Source: a marine actinobacterium MedAcidi-G3 (GTDB lineage: Bacteria; Actinomycetota; Acidimicrobiia; Acidimicrobiales; Poriferisodalaceae). From it: DNA of 64,000 bases. The position numbers and the translations under genes are program-made. Location: NCBI GenBank assembly GCA_000817105.1, contig JUEP01000001.1, positions 45,095-109,094 of the forward strand, read 5' to 3'. This document shows, in pieces, positions 47,994-57,498 of the stretch. The first letter of the stretch is position 1, and every line of letters starts with the position of its first letter. Under the pieces are notes generated by a model, which worked only from the letters and a program-made list of their open reading frames with translations, made no database searches and was not told the origin of the DNA.

Positions 47994-48248
47994 GTGAGTG
48001 CATTTTTCTTAGCCGGCGTCGCAAGCTTCGCTTTGTTGGGATTTGTCCTTTGGAGGCTTACGGAAAAGCTAAGAGCCGAAGCTCGAAGAGCCGTCGAAGC
48101 GGTCCAGAGGGCGGCCAGTGTTATGGGTGCAATTGAGGTAGAGGCGAGCCGAGCAGATCTCCACCTTTATCGGCTTAAACGACTGAGGGTTAGGCCGATT
48201 TCTATTAGGCGTTTCTTAAGTCGTCTCCTAGCGAGCCGCAGGACCTAG
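47994..48248 (+). CDS. Small single-TM hypothetical protein
   Basis: GTG start with TAACGT-N6 upstream; TM helix then basic coiled region. Confidence 0.6.
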   Translation: MSAFFLAGVASFALLGFVLWRLTEKLRAEARRAVEAVQRAASVMGAIEVEASRADLHLYRLKRLRVRPISIRRFLSRLLASRRT

Positions 48249-48258
48249 CCTCTTGGGT

Positions 48259-48519
48259 GTGAATCTCACCCCCAACGAGATACTGATCATTAGTCTGGTA
48301 GCCCTAATTGCGCTAGGCCCTAAGCAGCTTCCTGATGCTGTGCGCAGAGTTGCAAAGGGCATCGCCGAATTGCGACGCCATACCTCAGAGTTGCGGAACC
48401 AGGTGTCCTCAGTGGTCGATAAATCTGTCGAAGATTCTCATGACGTCGAGTTGCAGCGCCAGGTTCAAGAAAGTGAAGACCTGAAGTCGCGTAAAGATAA
48501 AACCAGCGAGTCGGAATGA
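48259..48519 (+). CDS. tatA: Sec-independent translocase TatA/TatB-type protein
   Basis: LTPNEILIISLVALIALGPKQLPDAVRRVAKGIAELRR; immediately upstream of tatC. Confidence 0.85.
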   Translation: MNLTPNEILIISLVALIALGPKQLPDAVRRVAKGIAELRRHTSELRNQVSSVVDKSVEDSHDVELQRQVQESEDLKSRKDKTSESE

Positions 48520-49295
48520 GGTTTAGGAAACGGCGCGCCGCTGCCACAGTTACCTTTTGGGATCATGTCGCGGAGCTCCGGGTGCGTCTGATAAGCAGTC
48601 TGCTAGCTATCGGGTTGGCAGCGGTAGTCGGCCTATTTTTGTACAATTGGTTACTAGACAGCGTCTTTTTGCCTCCCTACTGCAGGGTTCTTGTGAGTCA
48701 AGGCATTGACCGAGCGTGCACCTTGGTGATCACGGAACCCCTGGATGGTTTCAAGACTCGGATTCGGGTGTCGATCTATTTTGGTGTGGTTCTCTCGATG
48801 CCTCTTCTGCTCTGGAATCTATGGAGGTTTGTCACACCGGCCCTTGACCGCCGTGAGAAGCGCTATGCCATTCCATTTGTCCTAAGTGGTGTTCTCCTAT
48901 TCATTTGCGGTGCAGTCGTCGCCTACGCCACCTTCGAACGAGCCCTTGAATTTCTTATTTCCTTTGGGGGAGACGCTGTTGACCCGCTGTTCTCGCCTGG
49001 TGCTTATCTCGGCCTGATTACATACATGATGATTGCCTTTGGAGTTGGCTTCGAATTTCCCATCTTGTTAGTGTTTTTGCAGATGGCAGGGGTAATCACT
49101 CCTGGTCAACTCAGTAGTTACCGGCGTTACTCAATTGTGGGAATTGTGGTGGTTGCCGCCTTAATCACTCCGTCCGGAGACCCTGTTTCCTTAGCTGCCC
49201 TGTCGGTGCCGATGTATATCTTCTTTGAACTTTCGATTCTCGTTGGCCTTATGCTGCAGCGCGCCAAACGTCGAAATACGGAATTGGACCGGTAA
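48516..49295 (+). CDS. tatC: Sec-independent protein translocase TatC
   Basis: TFWDHVAELRVRLISSLLAIG, six TM segments, GVGFEFPILLVFLQMAGVI. Confidence 0.95.
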   Translation: MRFRKRRAAATVTFWDHVAELRVRLISSLLAIGLAAVVGLFLYNWLLDSVFLPPYCRVLVSQGIDRACTLVITEPLDGFKTRIRVSIYFGVVLSMPLLLWNLWRFVTPALDRREKRYAIPFVLSGVLLFICGAVVAYATFERALEFLISFGGDAVDPLFSPGAYLGLITYMMIAFGVGFEFPILLVFLQMAGVITPGQLSSYRRYSIVGIVVVAALITPSGDPVSLAALSVPMYIFFELSILVGLMLQRAKRRNTELDR

Positions 49296-51883
49296 TGCCT
49301 ACTGAATCGAACGAAGGTAAATTAACTCTGCTTCGCGAGCGCGGGATAACACCTGATGAATATCAAATCCAAAGCTTTGCGGCTATCGATGCGGGTTCTT
49401 CGGTCCTTGTAGCTGCTCCTACCTCCTCTGGTAAGACGTTGGTCGCGGAGTATGCGATAGACCGGGCGCTCGAAAGAGGGGAAACGGTTGTCTATACAAC
49501 CCCAATTAAGGCACTCTCTAACCAAAAATTTAAGGACTTGTCGAGATGGCTCGGCAAGGATCGAGTCGGACTCTTAACTGGAGACAACGCGATACGCCCA
49601 GAGGCTCATGTGGTTGTGATGACTACTGAGGTTTTAAGGAACATGATCTATGCGGACAGTCCTTCTTTGGTGAACCTTGGCTTAGTCGTCTTGGATGAGG
49701 TCCACTTCCTTCAAGATCCATATCGCGGCCCCGTCTGGGAAGAAGTGATCATGCAACTTCCCTCGGCAGCGCGGTTGGTTTGTCTGTCTGCGACTGTCAG
49801 TAACGCCCATGAAGTAGCTGGCTGGATCCAAGAAGTCCACGGTGACTGCGAAGCGGTTATCGAGACGACGAGACCGGTTGAGCTTCATGACCACTTTCTA
49901 GTCTTTGATAAGCGCCACCAAAGGTTGCAGGAATTCAGAACTCTTCGTTACGGCGAAAGCAACATCGAAGTCGAACGGTACTTGGGAAAGATGAGCGGTC
50001 AGAGATCCAGGGGTCCGCAGAAGCGAGGAGGTGCCGTTGGTCGCCCACGCAGGAGCGAGGTAATAACCCATCTCGACCAGAGCGACCGTCTCCCAGCTAT
50101 CTTTTTCGTCTTCTCGCGCCAAGGGTGTGATGATGCTGTGCAGGGCTGTCTTGACTACAACGTTGACTTTCTTGACGGCCGCGAGAAATCGCGCGTGGAG
50201 TTAATCGTCGAGCAGCACGTGGATGAGATCTCCGAGAAGGATTTGCAGCTGCTCAACTTTGATAGCTGGCTAAACGGTTTGCGGTCTGGCGTAGCCGCAC
50301 ACCACGCCGGCATGGTTACGCCATTCAAAGAAGCAGTTGAGGACTGCTTTGCCGCCGGTCTCCTAAAGGTTGTATTTGCAACAGAGACCTTAGCTATGGG
50401 CGTTAATTTGCCGGCCAGGTCTGTTGTAGTCGAACAGCTAAGTAGGTTCCGAGGCGAAGGACACGTTGTCTTAACGCCAGGTGAGTACACACAACTAACC
50501 GGTCGGGCCGGACGCCGAGGGATCGACTCAACTGGACATGCTTATGCCCTTTGGAGTCCCTACGAATCTTTCTACCAGTTGGCTCAACTCGCAAAAAGTA
50601 ACGACTTCATTTTGGAGTCAGCTTTTCGACCGACATACAACATGGCAGCGAATCTGATGGCGCGTGCTGAACGAGACGAAGCTATCAGTCTGCTTCAGCG
50701 ATCTTTTGCTCAATACCGATCCAATGGCAGCGTGGTTCGACTCACAACAGATTTAGACAAGGCAAAAGCGTCCCGAAAGACTGCACAAGCTGAGGTCAAA
50801 CGGTTGGGCGGTACTCCTAAGGAAACCCTGTTGAGCCAAACAAAATCCGCAGAGGAGGTATCGACATCGTTGGCACGACTCCGACCCGGTGCTTTGATAT
50901 CTCGGCTTCATGGGGACGACAAGCAATATCTGTTGGTCCTAGGAACTACAAGTCGTCGGGGTGGAGAAAACCGAGTACGCGTTGTTACTCCCCGGGGCAA
51001 GGTAATGATGTTGACAGAAACCGATTTTGATGTGATCCCGGATGTCCTCTCCCACGTTGAGCTTCCTAAGCCATACGCACCAAACCGTCGCGAATACCAA
51101 CGAACTTCTGCAAAACTTCTGAAGCAGGAGTTAGCAGAGCTTGGCCTGGTACTTGAGGTTCGGTACCCGGATCGTGATCTTCAGTCGGAGCGGATGAAAG
51201 CGGTGCGACGCGTCGACTCGGCTGATACAAAAATTGCCGCTTTGCGCGAGCAAATTTCGGCAGTTGAGGGGGGATTGGGTCGCTCCCTGAGAGCTATTGA
51301 AGAGATTATGGAAGTCTTCGGTTTGGCGGAATCCTGGATCTTGAGTGAAAGAGGCAAAGTACTGCAGAGCATCTTCCATGAAATGGACCTACTAGTTGCC
51401 TTGTGCGTCGACGGAGGGGTTTTCGAGGGAGTCAGTGCGGCAGAGTTAGCTGCTTTGATATCGGTGGTGACCTACGAACACAGAAGCAGACTCGACCCGC
51501 CTCCGCCTTGGTTTCCAAACCAGGCAACCAAGAAGAAGTCTGAGAAGATCATGGCCTACGGTCGCCATATTCGAGCTGAGGAAAACAAACGCGGCCTACC
51601 CGAAACAAGGACGCCGGACCCAACCATCTTTGGTCAAGTACACGGATGGGCCTCTGGGCACGAACTCAAGGACGTGCTGGAGGATGACACCTCAGCAGGA
51701 GACTTCGTGAGACATATCAGGCAGGTCATCGACTTACTTGGCCAACTCGCTGACTGCAGTCCCTCTCGAGATCTGAAAAAAACGGCGATAGAGGCCGGAC
51801 GATTGTTAGACCGGGGGCTGGTATCGGCAGCAGCTCGAGTCCAAGACGGTGATTTGGACCCGGAAGCACTAAATGACGATTGA
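49295..51883 (+). CDS. helY: DEAD/DEAH box RNA helicase (HelY/Mtr4-like)
   Basis: APTSSGKTLVAEYAI, LDEVHFLQD, SATVSN, QLTGRAGRRGIDSTGHA, DSHCT-like C-terminus. Confidence 0.93.
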   Translation: MPTESNEGKLTLLRERGITPDEYQIQSFAAIDAGSSVLVAAPTSSGKTLVAEYAIDRALERGETVVYTTPIKALSNQKFKDLSRWLGKDRVGLLTGDNAIRPEAHVVVMTTEVLRNMIYADSPSLVNLGLVVLDEVHFLQDPYRGPVWEEVIMQLPSAARLVCLSATVSNAHEVAGWIQEVHGDCEAVIETTRPVELHDHFLVFDKRHQRLQEFRTLRYGESNIEVERYLGKMSGQRSRGPQKRGGAVGRPRRSEVITHLDQSDRLPAIFFVFSRQGCDDAVQGCLDYNVDFLDGREKSRVELIVEQHVDEISEKDLQLLNFDSWLNGLRSGVAAHHAGMVTPFKEAVEDCFAAGLLKVVFATETLAMGVNLPARSVVVEQLSRFRGEGHVVLTPGEYTQLTGRAGRRGIDSTGHAYALWSPYESFYQLAQLAKSNDFILESAFRPTYNMAANLMARAERDEAISLLQRSFAQYRSNGSVVRLTTDLDKAKASRKTAQAEVKRLGGTPKETLLSQTKSAEEVSTSLARLRPGALISRLHGDDKQYLLVLGTTSRRGGENRVRVVTPRGKVMMLTETDFDVIPDVLSHVELPKPYAPNRREYQRTSAKLLKQELAELGLVLEVRYPDRDLQSERMKAVRRVDSADTKIAALREQISAVEGGLGRSLRAIEEIMEVFGLAESWILSERGKVLQSIFHEMDLLVALCVDGGVFEGVSAAELAALISVVTYEHRSRLDPPPPWFPNQATKKKSEKIMAYGRHIRAEENKRGLPETRTPDPTIFGQVHGWASGHELKDVLEDDTSAGDFVRHIRQVIDLLGQLADCSPSRDLKKTAIEAGRLLDRGLVSAAARVQDGDLDPEALNDD

Positions 51884-52487
51884 GCGCGGTCGAAACTGGG
51901 GGGGCCCGGCGTCACCGGGCTCCGTCGATGAGGTCGCATCGAGTAACGAAGAATTGAGGCGCCTCGTTGAGGATCAGTGGCAGGTTCGGGGCCATAGTCC
52001 AAGAATCGGACTGACCGGCGGAGATCTTTGGAAAGCGCTCGGTGAACCTTCCGGGGGCATTGAACGGATCAACAGTTCGAAAGCTCGGCAAGTACCGGTT
52101 GACGTCATCGAGTGCCGTCTAGACGGGCGACCCTGCCTGGCAGTAGCGCACGTGTTCTTGTTTAATAATTGGTGGCGAGGTCCAGTTGTAGCGATCATGA
52201 ATTCCGAATGGCGCGGTGTTTGGCGGGTAGCGCCGAAAGCGCACCCTAATGATGGGATGCTCGATTTGGTCGAGGGCGACCTCCCTATTCGCCAGCGGAT
52301 TCTCATTAGACGTCGTCTGTTGACAGGTGACCACCTGCCGAACTCAGCTTTAAAGGTAAATCGAATCAAGGAATTCACTCGTGAATTCAGGCGACCAGTT
52401 CGTGTAGTCATAGATGGCGCAGAACAAGAGCGATGTCGGCAAGTTTCACTTCGGGTGCAGCCGGACGCGTTGACAATTGTTTATTAG
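51873..52487 (+). CDS. YegS/DAGK C-terminal-domain-like standalone protein
   Basis: VAPKAHPNDGMLDLVEGDLPIRQR...VRVVIDGAEQERCRQVSLRVQPDALTIVY; only 204 aa, no N-terminal catalytic domain. Confidence 0.6.
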   Translation: MTIERGRNWGGPASPGSVDEVASSNEELRRLVEDQWQVRGHSPRIGLTGGDLWKALGEPSGGIERINSSKARQVPVDVIECRLDGRPCLAVAHVFLFNNWWRGPVVAIMNSEWRGVWRVAPKAHPNDGMLDLVEGDLPIRQRILIRRRLLTGDHLPNSALKVNRIKEFTREFRRPVRVVIDGAEQERCRQVSLRVQPDALTIVY

Positions 52488-52566
52488 TGCTCAGCTACAT
52501 GAGGGTGCGCGACTCGGTGCCCGGAGCGACCTACGATCAAGGGTGGATTGAATAATTAGTCCGTCC

Positions 52567-54192
52567 GTGCCCACTAGTTTGAGTTCCGCCTTGAACAATT
52601 ACGCCATCGAACAATTCACGGATACCGAAGGAGACATTCTTCGTCGGTACTTCACGAACTTAGACGAGCCTGTTTTCGCGTTGGTTAATTTGCCTGAAGT
52701 CGTTAAGGGGGCCCTATTCGCTCGATATAGCAGAACCCATAAGAGCCTTCGGCGACTCTTCTTAGATGAGTTCGTGGAGGACCTTGATGTGTCGGGTGAC
52801 CACTCCATAGATGCAACAGTTGGCTTGGCAAAAGCCGAGGAACTCTACCAAAGGGTCTTCGTTGAATACGGAGATGATTCTGTCGCCCAGTTAGGGGGAG
52901 TGCACCTCGCTTGCGAACAAGCATCTAACCTCCTAACCAAAGTTTTGGAGTGGGGCAGGCTCATGTCCTATCTGGAGCAGTCGACTCGCTATTTGAGTTA
53001 CGACACACGGATCGATGGTCGATATCGCTATCACCGAGATCCGGATGTATTGGCCTCTCCTCTGGGTACGAAGTATGTGGGCGAACTCGACCGCATCTTC
53101 GACACCTACGCCGAGTTGGTTCCGAAGCTTCAAGAATTTTACAAAAACCAACATGCACAGGGAAGCGATATCGGAGACTTGGCGTACCGCCAAACTATAC
53201 GAGCTAAGGCCTTTGATGCGGTGCGAGGTCTTCTCCCTGCAGCGAGTCTTTCTAATGTCGGGATATATGGCACAGGCCAGGCTTATGAGGCTCTTCTTTT
53301 GCGCATGAGAGCGCACTCCCTGCCTGAAGCGCGCTCTTATGCGGATTTAATGCTTACAGAACTACGAAAGGTAATACCGTCTTTCTTGCGTCGAGTTGAC
53401 GTCGAAGATCGGGGCATCGCCTGGTCTAACTATTTGGAGTCCAATGCCACGGCAATGAAAGACTTCACCGAAAATCTTTTGGGCGAGACAGTGCCCGAAC
53501 CGGCTGAAGAAGTCGCGCTCATCGACTGGGATCCGGATGGCGAGCGGAAGATGCTGGCGGCGATGATGTACCCCTATAGCCATTTGCCGGAGAGGCAATT
53601 GATTGATGTCGTTGATCGCTTGACATCAGAAGAACGGTTAGAGCTAGTGCGTCGCTATGTGGGTGAACGAAGCAATCGGCGCCACCGTCCTGGTAGAGCA
53701 CTTGAGCGTCTTGATTATCGCTTTGACATCCTCGGTGATTACGGGGGCTTTCGAGATTTGCAGCGCCACCGCCTGCTCACCATCGAATGGCAGTCACTCA
53801 GTCCAGAACATGGGTATGAAGTTCCGGAGGCGGTTGTAAGTGCCGGCTTAACAGATCGCTACGACGGAGTGATGGAACGATCCTCTGCCTTGTATGGCTT
53901 ACTGCTTCAAGATTTTCCAGAACAAGCCTCTTACGCGGTGTCAATGGCATACAGAGTTCGTTACGTAATGCAATTTAATGCGCGAGAGGCATTGCACATG
54001 ATTGAACTGCGTAGTCAGCCGCAAGGACATCCCAACTATCGACGTATTGCGCAAGCGATGTATGAACAGATTGCATCTAAAGCAGGTCACTTGGCTGTAG
54101 CCGAGATGTTTAGCTATATCGATCTAACCGCTGGCGAGGATGGACGGTTGCAGGCCGAAAAGGCCTTAGATGTTCGGCGGTCCGCACAATGA
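52567..54192 (+). CDS. Double-domain ThyX-like (FAD-dependent thymidylate synthase family) protein
   Basis: YGDDSVAQLGGVHLACEQ...MSYLEQSTRYLSYD and LQRHRLLTIEWQSL...NAREALHMIELRSQPQGHPNYRRIA. Confidence 0.8.
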   Translation: MPTSLSSALNNYAIEQFTDTEGDILRRYFTNLDEPVFALVNLPEVVKGALFARYSRTHKSLRRLFLDEFVEDLDVSGDHSIDATVGLAKAEELYQRVFVEYGDDSVAQLGGVHLACEQASNLLTKVLEWGRLMSYLEQSTRYLSYDTRIDGRYRYHRDPDVLASPLGTKYVGELDRIFDTYAELVPKLQEFYKNQHAQGSDIGDLAYRQTIRAKAFDAVRGLLPAASLSNVGIYGTGQAYEALLLRMRAHSLPEARSYADLMLTELRKVIPSFLRRVDVEDRGIAWSNYLESNATAMKDFTENLLGETVPEPAEEVALIDWDPDGERKMLAAMMYPYSHLPERQLIDVVDRLTSEERLELVRRYVGERSNRRHRPGRALERLDYRFDILGDYGGFRDLQRHRLLTIEWQSLSPEHGYEVPEAVVSAGLTDRYDGVMERSSALYGLLLQDFPEQASYAVSMAYRVRYVMQFNAREALHMIELRSQPQGHPNYRRIAQAMYEQIASKAGHLAVAEMFSYIDLTAGEDGRLQAEKALDVRRSAQ

Positions 54193-54662
54193 CCGAAGGA
54201 GTTCGTTTAGCGACGCTGGCTGACCTAGAAATTCTTGAACGATTTACTGCTGAAGCGGTAGCAGAGCAAGCCGATAATAGAGGCGGAATGATCTGGGCTA
54301 AGCGAGAAACCAGAAACCCGCCCTATCGAGCAAGTCTTGAAGCAGTGTTTCATAACCCCGATCAAAATATTGTGCTGGGCGTTATCAACGATGTCCCGGT
54401 GGGTTATGCAGTTACATCCGTGGAGCTACTCCGCACGGGTGATGTGCTGGGCATCGTCTCAGATTTATGGGTGGAACCGGAAGCTAGAGAAGTCGGCGTG
54501 GGGGAGGCCCTGATAAATGCAATTATTGAGTGGTGTAAAGAGCGAAATTGCGTGGGTATTGATTCGTTGGCATTACCCGGCAATAGAGCTACCAAAAACT
54601 TCTTTGAAACCTTTGGTTTCAAGGCCCGCCTGTTAACTGTCCATCACTCTTTGGATACTTAA
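54189..54662 (+). CDS. GNAT family N-acetyltransferase
   Basis: LGIVSDLWVEPEAREVGVGEALINAIIEWCKER...FFETFGFKAR. Confidence 0.9.
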   Translation: MTEGVRLATLADLEILERFTAEAVAEQADNRGGMIWAKRETRNPPYRASLEAVFHNPDQNIVLGVINDVPVGYAVTSVELLRTGDVLGIVSDLWVEPEAREVGVGEALINAIIEWCKERNCVGIDSLALPGNRATKNFFETFGFKARLLTVHHSLDT

Positions 54663-54665
54663 AAG

Positions 54666-55073
54666 GTGTCATCGACTGCCGGCCCTATTTGCTGCGTTGG
54701 GGCTGTCTTGGTCAGGAACCAGAAGATCCTATTAATTCAAAGGAAAAATTCACCTGCGAAGAATCTCTGGTCAATTCCCGGAGGTCGGCTAAACCAGGGT
54801 GAGAGTTGGCAGGCGGCAGTAGAGCGCGAAGTGAGGGAAGAGACAGCGCTAGTTGCTTCGTGCGGTTCATTAATTGGATGGGTGGAACGTAAATACGACG
54901 ACCGTCGATACTTAATTGCCGATTTTCAAATAGAAGCGGACAACCTAGAAGAAGCCTCGCCGGGCGATGATGCGATAGACCTAGTCTTTGCGTCACGACG
55001 TCAACTTGGTGAACTCGAGTTGACTCCCGGATTAATTGAGTTCTTGACCCAGCACACGGTCTTAAACTTCTAG
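54666..55073 (+). CDS. NUDIX hydrolase
   Basis: IPGGRLNQGESWQAAVEREVREETAL Nudix box. Confidence 0.95.
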   Translation: MSSTAGPICCVGAVLVRNQKILLIQRKNSPAKNLWSIPGGRLNQGESWQAAVEREVREETALVASCGSLIGWVERKYDDRRYLIADFQIEADNLEEASPGDDAIDLVFASRRQLGELELTPGLIEFLTQHTVLNF

Positions 55074-55828
55074 CGGCCCTTCCATATCGGGTCACGCTTT
55101 TCTACAAAAGCCAAGGGTCCTTCTTTGAAGTCTTCGGTCTTAACGACGACCCGAAAGTGCTCCTTCGTAATTTCCCATCCGTCATCATCGGACCGCCCAT
55201 GGGTCGCAAGCACGACTTTTCGGCTCTCCCGCACTGCAACGGGGGCATTCACCACGATTCGAGATGCTAACTCGGTCGCAACTTGGACAACCGAGCCTGG
55301 CTCGCAAAGAGCGTTTACAAGGCCCAGCTGAAAGGCGCGCTCCGCAGACATCGGATCCCCTGTCAGCGCAAGCTCCATGGCGACATTTCGGGCGATAGCT
55401 GCGGGTAGCCGAAACAGTCCGCCTGCCCCTGCTATCAAGCTGCGCTTGACCTCAGGAATCCCGAAAGTTGCGGCCGTTGATGCAACCACTAGATCGCAGG
55501 ACAAAACAATTTCCAGGCCGCCCGCCAGCGCTGGACCATCCACAGCCGCAATTAACGGCTTGCTTCGCGGATACCGCACCAACCCAGCGAATCCACCCTT
55601 GTCGGTCTCGATCCGCTTACCGCTGCTAACAGATTTAAGATCCGCACCAGCACTGAATACGGGCCCGGTGGCTGCGAGGATCCCAACCCAGGCCTCTTCA
55701 TCAGCCTCAAAATTATCGAGATGCTCCTCAAGTTCGGTTGAAACATCATGGCTAATTGCATTGCGTGCTTCTGGGCGATTCAACGTAAAAAGACCGATAT
55801 TTCCGCGTTTCTCATAGTCGACAACCAA
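55070..55828 (-). CDS. Enoyl-CoA hydratase/isomerase family protein
   Basis: LFTLNRPEARNAIS, GPVFSAGADLKSV, GPALAGGLEIVLSCDLVVAS; TTG start at 55828 likely. Confidence 0.9.
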   Translation of the reverse strand: MVVDYEKRGNIGLFTLNRPEARNAISHDVSTELEEHLDNFEADEEAWVGILAATGPVFSAGADLKSVSSGKRIETDKGGFAGLVRYPRSKPLIAAVDGPALAGGLEIVLSCDLVVASTAATFGIPEVKRSLIAGAGGLFRLPAAIARNVAMELALTGDPMSAERAFQLGLVNALCEPGSVVQVATELASRIVVNAPVAVRESRKVVLATHGRSDDDGWEITKEHFRVVVKTEDFKEGPLAFVEKRDPIWKGR

Positions 55829-55841
55829 CGGATGGGCTCCT

Positions 55842-57290
55842 CTACTCAGCTGCAGACTCTTTAGAGTCCTCATCAACTATTGCGATATTGGGCGAAGGTG
55901 GGTTTTCCAATTCGGGTTGGATCGCCGTGTCCGATTCCAATCCAACGTCCGGCTCAGCGTGGCCGTCGACCCGGGCATCATTGTTGGCAGCAGCATCATC
56001 ACTTTCAGCGGACGCTTCATCCGCAATGTTGTTTTCTTGCGAAGGTTCGATGATTTGCTGGCTTTGCTCGGTCTCACCCTTTGCGGGCTTTGGGCCTTTA
56101 GGGCGACCCTTGGGCTTGCCGCGTTTGCCTCGTGTTCTCTTAACCGGTTCAATTCCGAACTGTTTAGCAATCGCAGGGATGCGGTCTGCGACTTTGGTTA
56201 TCACCCCGAGCAATTCTTGGCCGGGTTCGGTTGGGGTCTGAGCAAGAGCTGCGTAGGGTCGAATTGGGGAGAAAGCGATTGCCTCCAGGACAATCCCCAG
56301 TCTTTGTTGACTGATATCCCCGCCCAATGCCTGGTTGGCCTGAACCGTGAGAGTCTCCGCAATATCGGGCGGCAGGGGACTGCCTGCCTTTGGAGGTCGC
56401 GAACTGAGTCTCAGGGCTCGGACCACCCGCTCTTCCTTCAAGGCACTTCGAATTTCATCTTGCCATTCAAGCTGGGCTTTCTCGACACGTTGGTTCAGTC
56501 CCGAGCGGATGGCCTCAGCCAATTCTCTGCTCTCTTCGTCTCGAGCGGAGTCCTCTGCAGCTACTAAGACTGTTCGCAGATCCCGGATATCGACATCAGA
56601 CATGTTAGCTAGTGCCGCATCGGCGCGGTCTCGCCACTCAGCGATTTTGAGTTGAGGAAGGAGAGCCTCTGCCAGCGCAATCAAGGCGTCGGCTCGAACT
56701 GCGTCATTGCCTTCTTGAGAGGCTCGTTCGTTCTGGGTATCGATCTCCTTGCGAACTGCAGCAATGCCGCCACGGGACACCTGGTCTGCGATAATCCGTT
56801 GCTCCTCAGGTAATGCGTCGATAAAGGCTTTCCTGTGGACGCGGCCTGGCTTTAGCTTGCGCGCCTTTGGTTTACTGGGAGCGTCAGTCTGGGGCTTCCG
56901 CGGCTTTCGATCGCCGTCATTCTTTTTTCTATTGTTCGGTTTTTTGGCTCGATCTGATTTGTCGCGCTGACCGCCGCCTTTTCTCCGATCTGAGCGACCT
57001 TTACGCGCTAGTTGGGTAGTTACTCCATCGACTTCCTTACCGGTTCCCATGAGTTCGATACGTTCGTCGTCAGGACGTCCGCTGCGACCTTTTGGAGGGA
57101 GCACAGCGGTAATGAAGATCCCATCTATCTCAAAGTCGGCATCAGCTCGGCAAACATCACCCACTCCTGCTCCGGGATAAAGGACATCCCCTTCGAGAGT
57201 TCCCTTAGGTTGCTTGGCGCCGGCGGCTCGCCAGGTCCAGGTTCCATCGTCTCGCTGACTTGTCAGCTCAACTTCGATACGTCGGCTCAT
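55842..57290 (-). CDS. Large Lys/Arg-rich hypothetical protein with basic low-complexity linkers
   Basis: [34 protein letters not shown]; basic [29 protein letters not shown] linker and acidic tail. Confidence 0.8.
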   Translation of the reverse strand: MSRRIEVELTSQRDDGTWTWRAAGAKQPKGTLEGDVLYPGAGVGDVCRADADFEIDGIFITAVLPPKGRSGRPDDERIELMGTGKEVDGVTTQLARKGRSDRRKGGGQRDKSDRAKKPNNRKKNDGDRKPRKPQTDAPSKPKARKLKPGRVHRKAFIDALPEEQRIIADQVSRGGIAAVRKEIDTQNERASQEGNDAVRADALIALAEALLPQLKIAEWRDRADAALANMSDVDIRDLRTVLVAAEDSARDEESRELAEAIRSGLNQRVEKAQLEWQDEIRSALKEERVVRALRLSSRPPKAGSPLPPDIAETLTVQANQALGGDISQQRLGIVLEAIAFSPIRPYAALAQTPTEPGQELLGVITKVADRIPAIAKQFGIEPVKRTRGKRGKPKGRPKGPKPAKGETEQSQQIIEPSQENNIADEASAESDDAAANNDARVDGHAEPDVGLESDTAIQPELENPPSPNIAIVDEDSKESAAE

Positions 57291-57498
57291 CGTTGCTCCG
57301 GGCTTTCCGGCTAGTCGGGCGGGAGGCGGCAGGGGAGAATTGGCCCCCTCGCTGGTCCCTAAGTACAAAGGTAAACGTTACCGAAATAACTGTGCGTTGC
57401 AGTACATCCTCGCGAAGTGCTTTTTGTTCGGAATTGACCCGCTTCATGCGCAGAAGCGTCCTACCCTCGGCTTGACGCACAGAATCCGCAGGAATGGC

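Noticed and set aside
55377-55817. 146-aa plus-strand ORF
   Set aside because: Antisense to enoyl-CoA hydratase with strong family motifs
55917-56655. 216-aa and 102-aa plus-strand ORFs
   Set aside because: Antisense to the basic hypothetical protein; Ser/Arg-rich shadow frames
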